Below are positions 14,444 through 26,621 of a stretch of 64,000 nucleotides of DNA, one piece after another (the stretch's first letter is position 1; the number at the start of each line of letters is the position of its first letter). Source of the DNA: Adiantum capillus-veneris (Eukaryota; Streptophyta; Polypodiopsida; Polypodiales; Pteridaceae). Under the pieces are notes generated by a model. It made no database searches, had not been told where the DNA came from, and saw only the letters and a list, made by a program, of their open reading frames with translations. The stretch spans positions 64,494,996 through 64,558,995 of the forward strand of contig CM043970.1 in NCBI GenBank assembly GCA_014529385.2. Direction: 5' to 3'. A program made the translations under genes and the position numbers.

Positions 14444-14965
14444 ACCCTATTTTTGAAAGGATTGAAGTAGTCTTTACAGTTTTGGCCAAAAGATTCATGG
14501 TGGCATTTCACCAAAAGTATTGAGGGAACTCTTGTAAGATGAGTGAGCTTTTTAACTGCATGTTTCATCATCAGCCTTATGATCCAAAAGAAAAGCTTCC
14601 ACTCCACACAAAGCACCCTCATTTAAGACCTTCTTCATTCTGAGATATAGGTAGATCGCTATTTATAGCCATAGGTTTCTTGTCCCACCGGTTTGAAAAC
14701 CTCAACAATGGAAGAGTCAAATTCATCTTGCATAAACCATGATACACATCATGAGCTAAAATAGGAGCATGTTTCTCTTCTAGACCAATTTTAACACGCT
14801 CCATGAGATCTACACCATGTATGCTCCTTGCCACTTACTATTTGGATTGTCACTACCTATTATTCTCAAACTTTCACAATCAAATGCACATGCTTCCCAT
14901 TTGTGAGACCATAATCCTTCACTAAAGCATCTTGACAAAAAAGCTCACGACCTCCATGTATTAGT
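14444..14965 (-). pseudogene. PI4K-gamma-like gene fragment, array copy 1
   Basis: On the minus strand several short blocks match plant type II phosphatidylinositol 4-kinase gamma proteins in family order. They are GLEEKHAPILAHDVYHG (family: GLERG.xP followed by a Gly-rich loop), KPMAIN (family EEPMAVN), EEGLK and VPSILLVKCHHESFGQ (family VPPTxLVKCxHxxF). The blocks lie in different frames, with stops and indels between them, so this is a broken gene fragment. In the family these residues belong to the N-terminal lobe of the kinase; the catalytic DRHxGN part is absent here. The assignment is from motif recall only. Confidence 0.55.
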
Positions 14966-15176
14966 CTATAGTGCTTAACATAAAAGCATTGCACGCTTCA
15001 ATCTGCAAAAACTTGAGCTTGATGCCAGCACATGGTATGTTCAATCAACTTCCCCAATGTGTGCAATCCACTTCCCCAATGTGTTCAATCCACTTCCCCA
15101 ATACACACTTCCTTCTTGCAAGCCAATATGTTTCTGCCATTTGTGTCAATATTAGCTAAACCTACAGTCTCCTCCT

Positions 15177-15275
<99 letters not shown>

Positions 15276-15276
15276 T

Positions 15277-15497
15277 AAGACCCTATTTTTAAAAAGATTG
15301 AAGTAGTTTTTACAATTTTTGATTGGCCAAAAGATTGATGGTGGCATTTCACCAAAGCTATTGAGGGGACTCTTGTAAAACCAGTGAGCTTTTTAGCTGC
15401 ATGTCTCATCATCAGCCTTATGCTCCAAAACAAAAGCTTCCACTCCACATAAAGCACCCTTATTTAAGACCTTCTTCATTTTGAGATATAGGTAGAA
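15277..15497 (-). pseudogene. PI4K-gamma-like fragment, array copy 2 (C-terminal piece)
   Basis: Holds TGFTRVPSIALVKCHHQSF on the minus strand, the best family match in the array (PI4K-gamma: TGFxGVPPTxLVKCxHxxF). The rest of this copy is at 24231-24540. G1-a sits between the two pieces, so the fragment was already here when the retrotransposon inserted. Confidence 0.6.
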
Positions 15498-17133
15498 TGT
15501 CATAAAATCTCATATCTAACCAACCCAAAAGATTTTCTCATATTAAATTGATCACTTAATGTGGGAGAATAAACGGGAACAAGTGTTAAGATATAGATAT
15601 GTGCTTATAGATCTATCTCAACACGGGGCCAATGGTAAAGGGGCCCAAAAGGGAGATGGTATATCAAAGAGCAAGGCTAAACAATGGAGCATAAGACCTT
15701 AGGGTTAGCTTCATTGAAGACCTCCAATAAATGTGTGTAAAAGTCCTTTGACCTTAGGTAAACTAGGGTTGAGCTTGAGGTGGGAACCCGGCCCAAGCTC
15801 GAGGTGCTTGTCCTGCTTGAGGTGCTTGTCGTGCTTGAGGTGTTTGTCATGCTTGAGGTGCTTGATTAAGATGCTTGAGGTGCTTGACTGGCTCCATGCT
15901 TGAGGTGCTTGACTTGCTGCATGATTAAGGTACTTGAGGTGCCTTGAGAAGCTTGCCTGAGATGCTTGTGGGAACACCCCCTAGTTCAAGTGCTTTGTCA
16001 TGCTTGGTGAGTAAGGTGCTTGATCACCTAAAGTCAAAAGCATTCCTACAAGAGGGGGGGCGATCCCTTTTCCTAGGGGCTAGAGAGAGAACACCCACTC
16101 ACACACACAAGGGAAGCCCCAACTTGAAGAGGCAGCAAGGACACATGTCAGGCCCCTACCCATGTTACCTTCATGTGTTGCTTGAAGCCTATTGGCTACG
16201 CTTCAAAGGGGTCCAATGATAAACTACATGAATTATCTAATTGTTTTAGCATTTATCAAGTCCTTTCTCTCAAAGGGGAAAGGGGGACACTTGTCCCAAG
16301 GCTACCAATGTTGCTTGTAATGGCTCCTGCTTGTGATTGGCTAGGCTTGGAGGGGTCCAATGAGCTTCAAGCATGAGCTACAAGGGGGGGTCGACCCAAG
16401 AAAGCTAGGGGGGTGCTTAGGGGGCATACTCACCCACACACACTCACAAGCACTCTCATTGTGTACTAGGCAAAGTGCAAGAGCTCCCTCTCCTTCTCCA
16501 AGCAAGTAGAGGTTGAGAGCCTACACCAACACTCTTGGCTATGGAGTGCAAATCCAACCAAGAGCCATGCTTCAATGCTTAAGCTTGACATCTCCTTCTT
16601 CTTCATTACTATGCTATTATGTATGCTAGCAACAAGAGTATGATAAGTGAGGAACTAGTTCTTTCTCCTATGAAATGTTTCTTCTTCCTCTTCCCTACCC
16701 TCATTCCCTGCTAGCTCTCTCCACCTTCGAAGGTGTTTGAGGTCTTGGGACTGAGGCTTGGGACAATTAAATCTTTCTTCAAGTTCATGTTATGCTATGA
16801 TTGTGATGCATGAAGCTTTCCATCTTCATTGCATCACCTAGGTCACAAGAAACACAAAGAATGTATTGTAACAAGTCTCTCTTAATGGGAGAAATCATAA
16901 TACAAATGCCTATTGGAGGGGGGACCGGCTCCACATAAATCCGGTCCTCAACTGTTGTCATGTTCTCTAAATTCTCTCTCTTGCAAAAGTATTGTTCATG
17001 CCAAGTTAACTAATTGCTATGATTATGTTGCTATCTTCAATTATGTCTACCCGCTATGCTCACAAAGTTATTTCTCGAAAGTATTCTCATTAATTTCCGC
17101 TATTCTCAAGTTGAATAGGCTAATTCCATTACA
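15498..17133 (+). repeat. G1-a 5' LTR
   Basis: Begins TGTCATAAAAT and ends ATTCCATTACA, one base before the primer binding site. Length 1636 bp against 1615 bp for its partner. It contains a minisatellite of about 15 bp (CTTGAGGTGCTTGTC variants) at 15770-15990, a short G run and CACA repeats. The flanking base pairs TAGAA (15493-15497) and TAGAC (24231-24235) look like a target site duplication with one mismatch. Confidence 0.9.
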
Positions 17134-17134
17134 T

Positions 17135-17146
17135 TGGTATCAGAGC
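17135..17146 (+). promoter_or_regulatory. G1-a primer binding site
   Basis: TGGTATCAGAGC, complementary to the 3' end of initiator tRNA-Met, one base after the LTR end. A leader of about 400 bases then precedes the gag start at 17548. Confidence 0.88.
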
Positions 17147-17547
17147 ATTTGGTTTCTCTTTTCTTGCTTAAGAAGAGAGGTCCTTAAGTAGCCTATAAAT
17201 GGTTGATGTTGTTAATTATAATAGAGTAAGTGGAACTGGGATCTAATATCGGTTTTGTTAAGCCCACTATGTGGGGGATGGTGCACACCTCGGGAGATTT
17301 GGACTTAATAATGGAGTCTTTTTAGACTTGCCTACGGCTTTACCATTATTGAGCCATAAGAAGTCCGAAAGGAGCTAGCCCTTGGCAACTCTGCTATGTT
17401 AGACCTACTCCTCTACTCTCTATAATTAACCACTTTGAGCCGTGGGTGTAGATACTTAAGAGCCGATTTTCAAAGGCTAAGAGGAGTGGCAACTAAGGTT
17501 TTGTATTGCCAAAGCATACACTAAGTATAAACATAAATTTTGTTAAC

Positions 17548-19071
17548 ATGGCTGACAATAATCAAGAGAGTAGAATGAACATTGATAGCTTTGATTTTGC
17601 ACATGAAGGTGCTAATGATGATGCTCCCATGTTTGTGAATTATCTCGTCACTAGGTTGCAACAAGCTATGGGCAACCCTATTTTGCAAGCCAAAGTTACT
17701 CAACAACTTCGTGCTTATGGAATTTCCCTTCCTCTCCCAGAGGAGAGAGAGCTTAGGAGGCCTCTTGAAGAGACCCCCAAAAGAAGACTCTCTCCCATTC
17801 GAGAGGAGGAATCCAAAGAGAAAGAAAGCAATGACAGTCTAAGTTCTTCTGAATATGTGGCTCCACGAAGACGGCGGTCTAGACGATCGCCTACTCCTCC
17901 CAAGAGGAAAAGAGCAACCTATAGTCCTTCTCCTCATCACTTTGAAAGACAAGAGAGGAAAAAAAGGAAGAAAAGGGCTAGGAAGAGGTCACCCTCTTCT
18001 CCTTCTTCTTCACCTTCCTCCTCTTCCGATGAAAGTTATGGCTATTCTCCTAGAGAATACAAGAGGGGAGGACATTGCAAATCATTTCTTGCATGGCGAA
18101 GGTCACAAAAGCTAAAGAAGTTCAAGGAGGGAGGAAAGAGTATCTCTTTTCTCACCTACAATGGCACCTTTGGTGCTACCAACAAAGTTTTGGCCTTCAT
18201 CCAGCAATTTGATGCGGCCTTTGGGGACGAGGGCTTCACAGAGTCCTCCAAGCTACGCCATGTAGCTATGCACTTCCAAAAATCAGCTCGTCAATGGTGG
18301 GCTAGCCTTCGTGGCAATGGAGAAGCCCCAAAGACATGGAAAACTCTACGAGTTTCCATCATGAAGCAATTTCTTCCAAGCGATACTAAAGATAAAGTTC
18401 TTACCGAATGGCACGGCTTGAAGCTTCTCTCTCATGAGTCTATCAACAAGTATGTAGACAAGTTTTGGGATTTACATCTCAAAGCTACTGTCTTTCAAAA
18501 GATAGACTTTGCCGAGCAAAGACAACAATTCTGTGCGGGATTACCTGAAGAGATGGCCGAATACATCAACTCTCAACGGCCTGGTACTATTACCGAAGTA
18601 ATCCACCACACCATGGTTGCTTCACGCATCAATTTCCATCAAGGGGCTAGACGTAATGTCAAGCCCATGGAAAACAAAGATAAAAATGATGCAAAGGGAA
18701 AATCCAATGCTCAAAATAATTCCCAAGGCACTTCCAACAACAACAACAATCGGTCCAAGGAGAAGGGAGTTTACAAAGGAAAAAACAAACTCTCTCCTGA
18801 AGAGCTTGAAGCTTTTTGCAAGGACCATAAATGTTTCAAGTGTGGGGAGCAAGGACATGGCTATCGTTCTTGCCCCAAGAAGAATACTCGCAATGAGACT
18901 CCTAGGGCTTCCACCATCGAAGCTCCAAAAGAGGATACTCATTGCAAAGGATCATCACTCTCCTATGCTTGGGGAAAGGTAAGAGAGCATGATGCCTTCA
19001 TCTTGTTTGACCCTGGCTCTCAACTTCATATCAATAGAGTTGGCCACCAAGTTGGGCATTCAAGCTTATGA
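17548..19071 (+). CDS. G1-a Gag with zinc knuckle, running into the protease
   Basis: Gag forms the particle and packages element RNA. I choose ATG 17548 (MADNNQ) rather than the in-frame ATG at 17506, because the same start is kept in G1-b. Seen in order: an SR/K-rich low-complexity region at residues 75-200, the retrotransposon gag domain ([10 protein letters not shown], then FCAGLPEEM), an N/K-rich linker, a CCHC knuckle [14 protein letters not shown] near residue 445, and the protease site LFDPGS near residue 490. Just after LFDPGS the frame is lost by a small deletion; the rest of the protease continues from about 19020 in another frame. G1-a is therefore not competent as it stands. Confidence 0.93.
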   Translation: MADNNQESRMNIDSFDFAHEGANDDAPMFVNYLVTRLQQAMGNPILQAKVTQQLRAYGISLPLPEERELRRPLEETPKRRLSPIREEESKEKESNDSLSSSEYVAPRRRRSRRSPTPPKRKRATYSPSPHHFERQERKKRKKRARKRSPSSPSSSPSSSSDESYGYSPREYKRGGHCKSFLAWRRSQKLKKFKEGGKSISFLTYNGTFGATNKVLAFIQQFDAAFGDEGFTESSKLRHVAMHFQKSARQWWASLRGNGEAPKTWKTLRVSIMKQFLPSDTKDKVLTEWHGLKLLSHESINKYVDKFWDLHLKATVFQKIDFAEQRQQFCAGLPEEMAEYINSQRPGTITEVIHHTMVASRINFHQGARRNVKPMENKDKNDAKGKSNAQNNSQGTSNNNNNRSKEKGVYKGKNKLSPEELEAFCKDHKCFKCGEQGHGYRSCPKKNTRNETPRASTIEAPKEDTHCKGSSLSYAWGKVREHDAFILFDPGSQLHINRVGHQVGHSSL

Positions 19072-20435
19072 GATGGGAGATATAGTAACAGCTGATGCAG
19101 ATTTCAAGGGACAACAAGCCTCCGTTACTCCCTTGATTGGGAAGTTGAGGCTTCATGTCCAAAGCTATGTCGACAAAGAAGATTTCTTCATCTCTCCTCT
19201 CCAACATCAGGATGTTATCCTAGGGGCACCATGGTTTGATCGCATGGCTGCCAACATGAAGTTCCCTGAAAGGAGAATTTACTTCACTTACAGGGGAAAG
19301 AACATGTATATAGATGCTAGTGAGCGTGGTCGCACTATTCCACTTGTAAATCCTCTTTCTTTTGATAAGTCAATGAAGAGCTCAGTTTCTGTGTACATGA
19401 TTTTTGTCAAAGAGTCTCCAAAAGATACTAATGTTTCATCAAATGTAAATGATAGGAATCAAGAAGAGTTAGACTCGTCTAATTTTCTAAAAGGATTCCA
19501 AGATGTGTTCATCGATGATATCCCTATGGACTTACCTCCAAAACGAGGGTATGATGACCATTGTATTGAGCTCCTTCCTGGAAGCTCACCACTTAACAAG
19601 CCTCCTTATCGAGTCTCACAAGCTCAACAAGAGGAGATCATGAGGCAAGTACAAGAGCTGGTAGACAAAGGGATGGTGAGGCCTAGTTCCTCTCCCTTTT
19701 GTTCTCCAGTCCTTTTAGCGCAAAAGAAAGATGGTACATACCGTATGTGTGTGGACTATCGAGCACTAAACCATATCACTATCAAAAACAGATTTCCCGT
19801 ACCTCGGGTAGAAGATCTGTTTGATAAGCTACAAGGCTCTACCTACTTCAGTAGGATTGACCTTAAGAGTGGCTATCATCAAATAAGGATAGTGGATGAA
19901 GATATCTTAAAGACCGCGTTTCGCACAACGTTTGGTCTTTATGAATATCTAGTCATGCCTTTTGGCTTGACTAATGCACCAGCTACGTTCAATCTTTTGA
20001 TGGAGAAAATTTTAGACCATATCGAAAATTCACTGGAGTGTTCTTTGATGATATCATCATCTACTCCAAGTCTTTGGAGGAACATAAGCAGCATCTCCAA
20101 GTGATTTTTCAAGCATTGAGGGAGAACAAGCTTTATCTTAACCAAAAGAAAAGCGAATTCTTCCTTCAAGAGATTCAATATCTAGGTCATATTATCTCTC
20201 ACGATGGTATTTGTATGGATCCATCAAAGTTAGAGGTAATAATATCATGGCCTAACCCAAGGAATCTACATGAGCTAAGAAGCTTTATTGGTATGTGTGC
20301 ATACTATAGACGCTTCATAGCAAAATTCTCTCAAGTAGCAGGACCACTTCACGACTTAACAAAGAAGAACGTTAAGTTTGTATGGACTGCTAAGGAGCAA
20401 AATGCTTTTGAAAAACTCAAAGAGAAGCTTATTCC
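19020..20435 (+). pseudogene. G1-a protease end and reverse transcriptase (frameshifted)
   Basis: Continues from the gag-protease frame break. Seen: VILGAPWF (protease end), RT blocks [24 protein letters not shown] and [14 protein letters not shown]. Near 20015 a T run is one base shorter than in G1-b, so the catalytic FFDDIII block (20041 on) falls in another frame. RT then runs through YLGHIISHDGI and IGMCAYYRRFI. A second one-base deletion near 20430 shifts the frame again. Comparison with the homologous part of G1-b shows both sites directly. Confidence 0.93.
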
Positions 20436-22256
20436 CAACCAGTCCTTGTGCTTCCGGATCTCTCAAAGCCATTTGAGGTCCAATGTGATGCGTGTGGTGA
20501 TTGCCTTGGAGCGGTTTTGCTTCAAGAAGGGCATGCCATAGCATATGAGAGCCGAAGGCTCAATAGTGATGAACGAGTCTTGGGCATTTATGAGAAAGAG
20601 CTTTTAGCCGTTCTACATGCCCTAGACACATGGAAGCACTACCTATTGGGGACTCCATTTATCCTACGAACCGAGCACCAAAGTCTCAAGTATTTCATGA
20701 CGCAAACCAAGCTTTCCGACAAACAAATGAGGTGGGCAAATTTTCTTTTGCAATTTAATTTCCATGTTGCTCACATAGCTGGTAAGCACAATCAAGTTGC
20801 CGATGCACTTTCACGACAACCAAAAGTTAATGCGGTGTCTATAGCTACTCACAATGATCTATCCTCTATGATAGATGAGTATGCTACTGACCCTGACTTT
20901 AGAGACATAATGTCAGCCCTTGCTTTGGGGAAGAAAGAGGAACCATTCACCTTGCAGGATGGTTATCTTCTCCACGGCAATAGGCTATGTGTTACCCATT
21001 CCCTTCGTGAGAAGGTTATGTATGAATCCCATGCTCCTCCATATGGAGGGCATAGAGGTATTCAACCTACTCTCCGAGGAGTAGAGACGTATTTCTATTG
21101 GCCTACCATGAAAGTGGACATACAAGAGTATGTTTCAAAATGTGTAGTATGCCAAAAGACCAAGTATGATAGAGGGAAGCAACTTGGATTACTCCAGCCA
21201 TTGCCTATTCCAAATTCACCATGGGAGAGTATATCCATGGATTTCATCTTTGGATTACCCAAGTCTATCCATGGGAATACAGGAATATGGACAATAGTCG
21301 ACAGGTTTAGCAAGCAAGCACATTTTATTCCTGTCAAAAAGACTATTAAGGCACATCAAATGGCAACTCTCTTCATATCTCAGATTTTCAAACACCATGG
21401 ATTACCCACATCCATCGTGTCAGATAGAGATCCTAGAATGACCAGTAATTTTTGGAAAGGTCTCTTTGAAAATCTAGGAACAAGATTGAATTTCTCTTCG
21501 GCCTATCACCCACAAACGGATGGCCAAAGTGAGATAGCCAATCTTACGATACTTGATCTACTCAAGACTTATGTTACCGAAGTAGATCAACGCTCACAAT
21601 GGGAAAATTATTTACCTTTAGTAGAGTATGTCTACAATAATACTGTACATACTTCTACGGGGAAAGCACCTTTCGAGATCATAGAGGGAAGACCTAAAAG
21701 TCCCTTGCTACTCAAAGTACATGGGAAGATCTTCGCCGCCGATGAGTATAGCCGTGACCTACAAGAATCTTTTCAAAAGATTAGGGAGGCTATAGACATC
21801 TCTCAACAAAGGCAAAAAGCTGCTGCTGATAAGCATAGAAGAGCCTTAATGTTCAAAGAAAATGATTGGGTCTTACTCAAGTTTCCTAAGGCTCGATTAA
21901 GGCAAACGACGGGCAAAAATCCTACGGGCCATCAAAAGTATTATGCTAAACTAGCAAAAAGATACTATGGTCGTTTCCAAATCTTGAAGCCCATTAATGA
22001 GACGGCTTATCAACTCAAGTTGCCCAACCATTGGCTTATACACAATGCCTTTCATGTAAGCCTGCTTAAGCCCTACAAAGGAAAGCCCTACAAAGGAGTT
22101 CGGCATGAAGACAAGGTACTACTACATGGTAAGATTATCCGACGGTATCTTATTAAGTTCAAAAATTATCCTTTTGAAGATGCTAGATGGATGCAAGGAA
22201 TACAGCTTAAGGATAGTATGAACCTTGTCAATGCTTACAATGCTACATTAGAGTAA
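20436..22256 (+). pseudogene. G1-a RNase H, integrase and chromodomain-like tail
   Basis: Open from about 20448 to the stop at 22256. RNase H: FEVQCDACGDCLGAVL, YEKELLAVLHAL, HNQVADALSR. Integrase zinc-binding region (HAPPYGGHRG, then CVVCQ) and core D-D-E: SMDFIFGLPK, VSDRDPRM, HPQTDGQSEIAN. The C-terminus HGKIIRRYLIKFKNY...WM resembles the chromodomain of chromoviruses, thought to steer integration to chromatin. Compared with G1-b the linker before it is shortened (KGKPYKGVRHED against about 25 more residues), a deletion specific to this copy. Confidence 0.92.
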
Positions 22257-22601
22257 GCACATGTACAAATTTCTTTTAAATCACTCATGTTTTTGTCTTA
22301 TAAGACTAGTCCTCTTTTTAAGTGTGCACAAATTTAACTAATATGCATGCTTAAAATCATGTTTGTGATGATGACGTCTCTAAAACACCAAGTAGAATTT
22401 GTCACTCTACTTTGGGAGAATGAAATGGACTAAAGAGCAGAAATGCTTGTGGCAGCTATGTCTCCCAAGCACCAAATGGATTAGTCATCCATCTTGGAAA
22501 GATGTCGTAGGGTAAAAAGGGATCCTTTACCCGCTAAGTACGATTGACTAATGACTAAGACTTTATCTCTTCTACCTCATAGTCGAGGACGACTATGATT
22601 T

Positions 22602-22615
22602 CAAGAGAGAGGTAA
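22602..22615 (+). promoter_or_regulatory. G1-a polypurine tract
   Basis: AAGAGAGAGGTAA directly before the 3' LTR; primes plus-strand cDNA synthesis. The stretch from the pol stop (22256) to here is untranslated 3' region. The same tract is present in G1-b at 38186-38200 on the other strand. Confidence 0.75.
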
Positions 22616-24230
22616 TGTCATAAAATATAATATCTAACCAACCCAAATGATCTTCTCATATTAAATTGTTCACTTAATGTGGGAGAATAAACGGGAACAA
22701 GTGTTAAGATATAGATATGTGCTTATAGATCTATCTCAACACGGGGCGAATGGTAAAGGGGCCCAAAAGGGAGATGGTCTATCAAAGAGCAAGGCTAACC
22801 AATGGAGCATAAGACCTTAGGGTTAGCTTTATTGAAGACCTCCAATAAATGTGTGTAAAAGTCCTTTGACCTTAGGTAAGCTAGGGCTGAGCTTGAGGTG
22901 GGAACCCTGCCCAAGCTCGAGGTGTTTGTCCTGCTTGAGGTGCTTGTCGTGCTTGAGGTGTTTGTCATGCTTGAGGTGCTTGACTGGCTCCATGCTTGAG
23001 GTGCTTGACTTGCTGCATGATTAAGGTACTTGAGGTGCCTTGAGAAGCTTGCCTGAGATGCTTGTGGGAACACCCCCTAGCTCAAGTGCTTTGTCATGCT
23101 TGGTGAGTAAGGTGCTTGATCACCTAAAGTCAAAAGCATTCCTACAAGAGGGGGGGGCGAGCCCTTTTCCTAGGGGCTAGAGAGAGAACACCCACTCACA
23201 CACACAAGGGAAGCCCCAACTTGAAGAGGCAGCAAGGACACATGTCAGGCCCCTACCCATGTTACCTTCATGTGTTGCTTGAAGCCTATTGGCTAGGCTT
23301 CAAAGGGGTCCAATGATAAATTACATGAATTATCTAATTGTTTTAGCATTTATCAAGTCCTCTCTCTCAAAGGAGAAAGGGGGACACTTGTCCCAAGGCT
23401 ACCCATGTTGCTTGTAATGGCTCCTGCTTGTGATTGGCGAGGCCTGGAGGGATCCAATGAGCTTCAAGCATGAGCTACAAGGGGGGGTCGACCCAAGCAA
23501 GCTAGGGGGGTGCTTAGGGGGTATACTCACCCACACACACTCCCAAGCACTCTCATTGTGTACTAGGCAAAGTGCAAGAGCTCCCTCTCCTTCTCCAAGC
23601 AAGTAGAGGTTGAGAGCCTACACCAACACTCTTGGCTATGGAGTGCAAATCCAACCAAGAGCCATGCTTCAATGCTTAAGCTTGATATCTCCTTCTTCTT
23701 CATTACTATGCTATTATGTATGCTAGCAACAAGAGTATGATAAGTGAGGAACTAGTTCTTTCTCCTATGAAATGTTTCTTCTTCCTCTTCCCTACCCTCA
23801 TTCCCTGCTAGCTCTCTCCACCTTCGAAGGTGTTTGAGGTCTTGGGACTGAGGCTTGGGACAATTAAAGCTTTCTTCAAGTTCATGTTATGCTATGATTG
23901 TGATGCATGAAGCTTTCCATCTTCATTGCATCACCTAGGTCACAAGAAACACAAAGAATGTATTGTAACAAGTCTCTCTTAATGGGAGAAATCATAATAC
24001 AAATGCCTATTGGAGGGGGCACCGGCTCCACATAAATCCGGTCCTTAACTGTTGTCATGTTCTCTAAATTCTCTCTCTTGCAAAAGTATTGTTCATGCCA
24101 AGTTAACTAATTGCTATGATTATGTTGCTATCTTCAATTATGTCTACCCGCTATGCTCACAAAGTTATTTCTCGAAAGTATTCTCATTAATTTCCGCTAT
24201 TCTCAAGTTGAATAGGCTAATTCCATTACA
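22616..24230 (+). repeat. G1-a 3' LTR
   Basis: TGTCATAAAAT to ATTCCATTACA, 1615 bp, aligned along its whole length with the 5' LTR. Differences concentrate near the first 70 bases and in the minisatellite, which has fewer units here (22890-23080). The two LTRs are otherwise very similar, so the insertion is younger than the array it sits in. Confidence 0.9.
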
Positions 24231-24545
24231 TAGACCCTTATTTACAGCCATAGGTTTCTCGTCCTACCGGTTTGAAAACCTCAACCATGGAAGAGTCAAA
24301 TTTATCTTGCATAACCTCAATACACATCATGAGCTAAAATAGGAGCATGTTTCTCTTCTAGACCAATTTTAACACGCTCCATGAGATCTACACCATGTAT
24401 GCTCCTTGCCACTTACTATTTGGATTGTCACTACCTATTATTCTCAAAATTTCACAATCAAATGCACATGTTTCGCATTTGTGAGACCATAATCCTTCAC
24501 TAAAGCATCTTGACAGCAAAGCTCACGGCCTCCATGTATTAGTCT
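24231..24545 (-). pseudogene. PI4K-gamma-like fragment, array copy 2 (N-terminal piece)
   Basis: Same order of blocks as array copy 1. On the minus strand it carries the KPMAVN-like block beside the G1-a 3' LTR, then the GLEEKHAPIL region and, further upstream, sequence corresponding to QDALVKDYGLTNGKH. Joined with 15277-15497 it makes one array copy. Confidence 0.5.
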
Positions 24546-24828
24546 CTAGTGCTTTACATAATACCCTTGCATGCTTCAATCCACAGAAACTTGAGCTTGA
24601 TGCCAGCTCATTGTATGTTCAATCCACTTCCCCAATGTGTTCAATCCACTTCCCCAAATACACGCTTCTATTTTGAATCATCTACTTCTTTAACATGGTA
24701 CTCCATTCGGAATCATCTGCTTCCTTGCAAGCCAACATGTTTGTGCCATTTTTGTCAATATTAGCTAAACCTACCGTCTCCTCCTCCTCCTCCTCCTCCT
24801 CCTCCTCTCTCTCTCTCTCTCTCTCTAT
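24546..24828. repeat. Array spacer with CTC/CT microsatellite
   Basis: Another copy of the non-coding half of the unit (CCACTTCCCCAATG repeats, CAAGCCAACATGTTTGTGCC), ending in (CTC)n(CT)n at 24779-24826. Confidence 0.7.
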
Positions 24829-25365
24829 AAGACCCTATTTTTGAAAGGATTGAAGTAGTTTTTACAGTTTTTGATTAGCCAAAAGATTCATGGTGGCATT
24901 TCACCAAAGATATTGAGGGGACTCTTGTGAAACCAGAAAGCTTTTTACCTGCATGTTTCATCATCAGCCTTATGATCCAAAAGAAAAGCTTCCACTTTCC
25001 ACAAAGCATCCTCATTTAAGACCTTCTTCGTTCTGAGATCCTTATTTACAGCCATAGGTTTCTCGTTCCACCAGTTTGAAAACCTCAACCATGGAAGAGT
25101 GAAATTCATCTTGCGTAAACCTCGATACACATCATGAGCTAAAATAGGAGCATGTTTCTCTTCTAGACCAATTTTAACACGCTCTATGAGATCTACACCA
25201 TGTATGCTCCTTGCCACTTACTATTTGGATTGTCACTACCTATTATTATGAAACTTTCACATTCAAATGCACATGCTTTCCATTTGTGAGACCATGATCC
25301 TTCACTAAAGCATCTTGACAGCAAAGCTCACGGCCTCCATGTATTAGTCTCTAGTGCTTTACATA
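24829..25365 (-). pseudogene. PI4K-gamma-like gene fragment, array copy 3
   Basis: The longest continuous frame of the array (90 codons, 25217-24945): GLEEKHAPILAHDVYRG, KPMAVN, then EDALWKVEAFLLDHKADDE (family: GEGALREVAAYILDHP). Upstream in another frame is QDALVKDYGLTNGKHVHL, which matches the ubiquitin-like repeat of PI4K-gamma (ALVKDYGVTGGxxLHL). CAG/GTAAAA after DDET could be a splice donor or simply the point where the frame breaks. Clearly related to copies 1 and 2 and equally non-functional. Confidence 0.6.
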
Positions 25366-25399
25366 AAATCCTTGCACGCTTCAATCCACAGTTTTAAAG

Positions 25400-26577
25400 A
25401 AGCACACCATCACCACTTCAAGAATCTAGAAATAATATGATGTGATTAGTAATAGTTTACTAAGCCATAGTCATTGTGCTTCAAAGACGACTCTCATCAA
25501 TCCCAAGAGAGAAGGAAAGACGACTGGCGATGGTTACGCTTTGCTGCAAATTGCCATCTGTGTGTGTGTGTATGTGATCTCTTGTCTCTCTCTTTTTCAA
25601 AACAAAAAGCCTTCTTTTGCAAGCTTTAATAACTCTTTGAAAAAACCTAGAGGCATGTCCACACAACATTGAAGTTGCATACAATCAACATGCCCAAAAA
25701 AGGGCTATGTAACATACCTCGGAGGCCAAGCACAGAAAAAAGGATTATTATCCGTTTCCTAAAAACCAAAGAAAAATATATATTGCTATTGAGGCACACT
25801 ATGTATGTCAAAAGATCACCACACAACACCACTTTTTGTCCTTATCAACCTTCCCAAAGAGTGTTCCTTTGATAACCTCAAATGTCCTAGAGACTGGTCC
25901 ACAGTCAAGCCCAAAGCTTCGGGAGTTCACTCCTTGAATTCTTGCAGACATTCCACAAACCTTGTATTTACAGATCTTGCAGCACCCACCCGGGCGGGCT
26001 TATGAACAGCCTTAGGTCAATGACGTTCTTGGGAGTTTTCTTGAAGGCAATTTCACGACGAGCAACAACGCCAATAATATTACTAGTGTAGATTTGTTGT
26101 TTTTTGGTATGTAAGGCTCATCCTTATCTCCCTTGCGGGCCATGGCGATAAGCAGCTGCAACAAACATAGTAGGTGATTCAGCTCTCATCGTATAGATCT
26201 TTGAGGTCTTTTGGGATAGTTTCCCACGATTTTAAAAAATCTCTTCTTCGTCTCTCTCTTTAACTATTTGAAATTGTAAAATCTTGGTTAGATTTTGAGC
26301 TTGCCCTAAAGAAAATCAAGAATTATATATAATTATAATATATATATATATACCTATATACATACACATTTTATGTTACAACGCATAGGTAGCCGCAGGT
26401 AGTGTTCAAGAAAAGTGCGTTAGCTTAGCCTTGAGACGGTTGTAGAATCAAAACAACCATTTGGAGGGAGGGGGAGAAGAAAAAATTAGCTTGAAAAATG
26501 TACAAAAATAGAATTAAATTGCAAATAATGAAAAACTTTCTTTTTTGTATGTTTATGATATTGATTTTCTTTGAACA

Positions 26578-26621
<44 letters not shown>

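Noticed and set aside
15711-15977. Repetitive frame (KHLKHDKHLKHDK type) also seen in the other G1 LTRs
   Set aside because: Antisense reading of the LTR minisatellite; lengths differ between LTRs and no start context.
26060-26170. Minus-strand ATG frame beginning MARKGDKDEPYIP, resembling a short conserved exon
   Set aside because: Stops soon after and no adjoining exon or recognisable family; too little to call.
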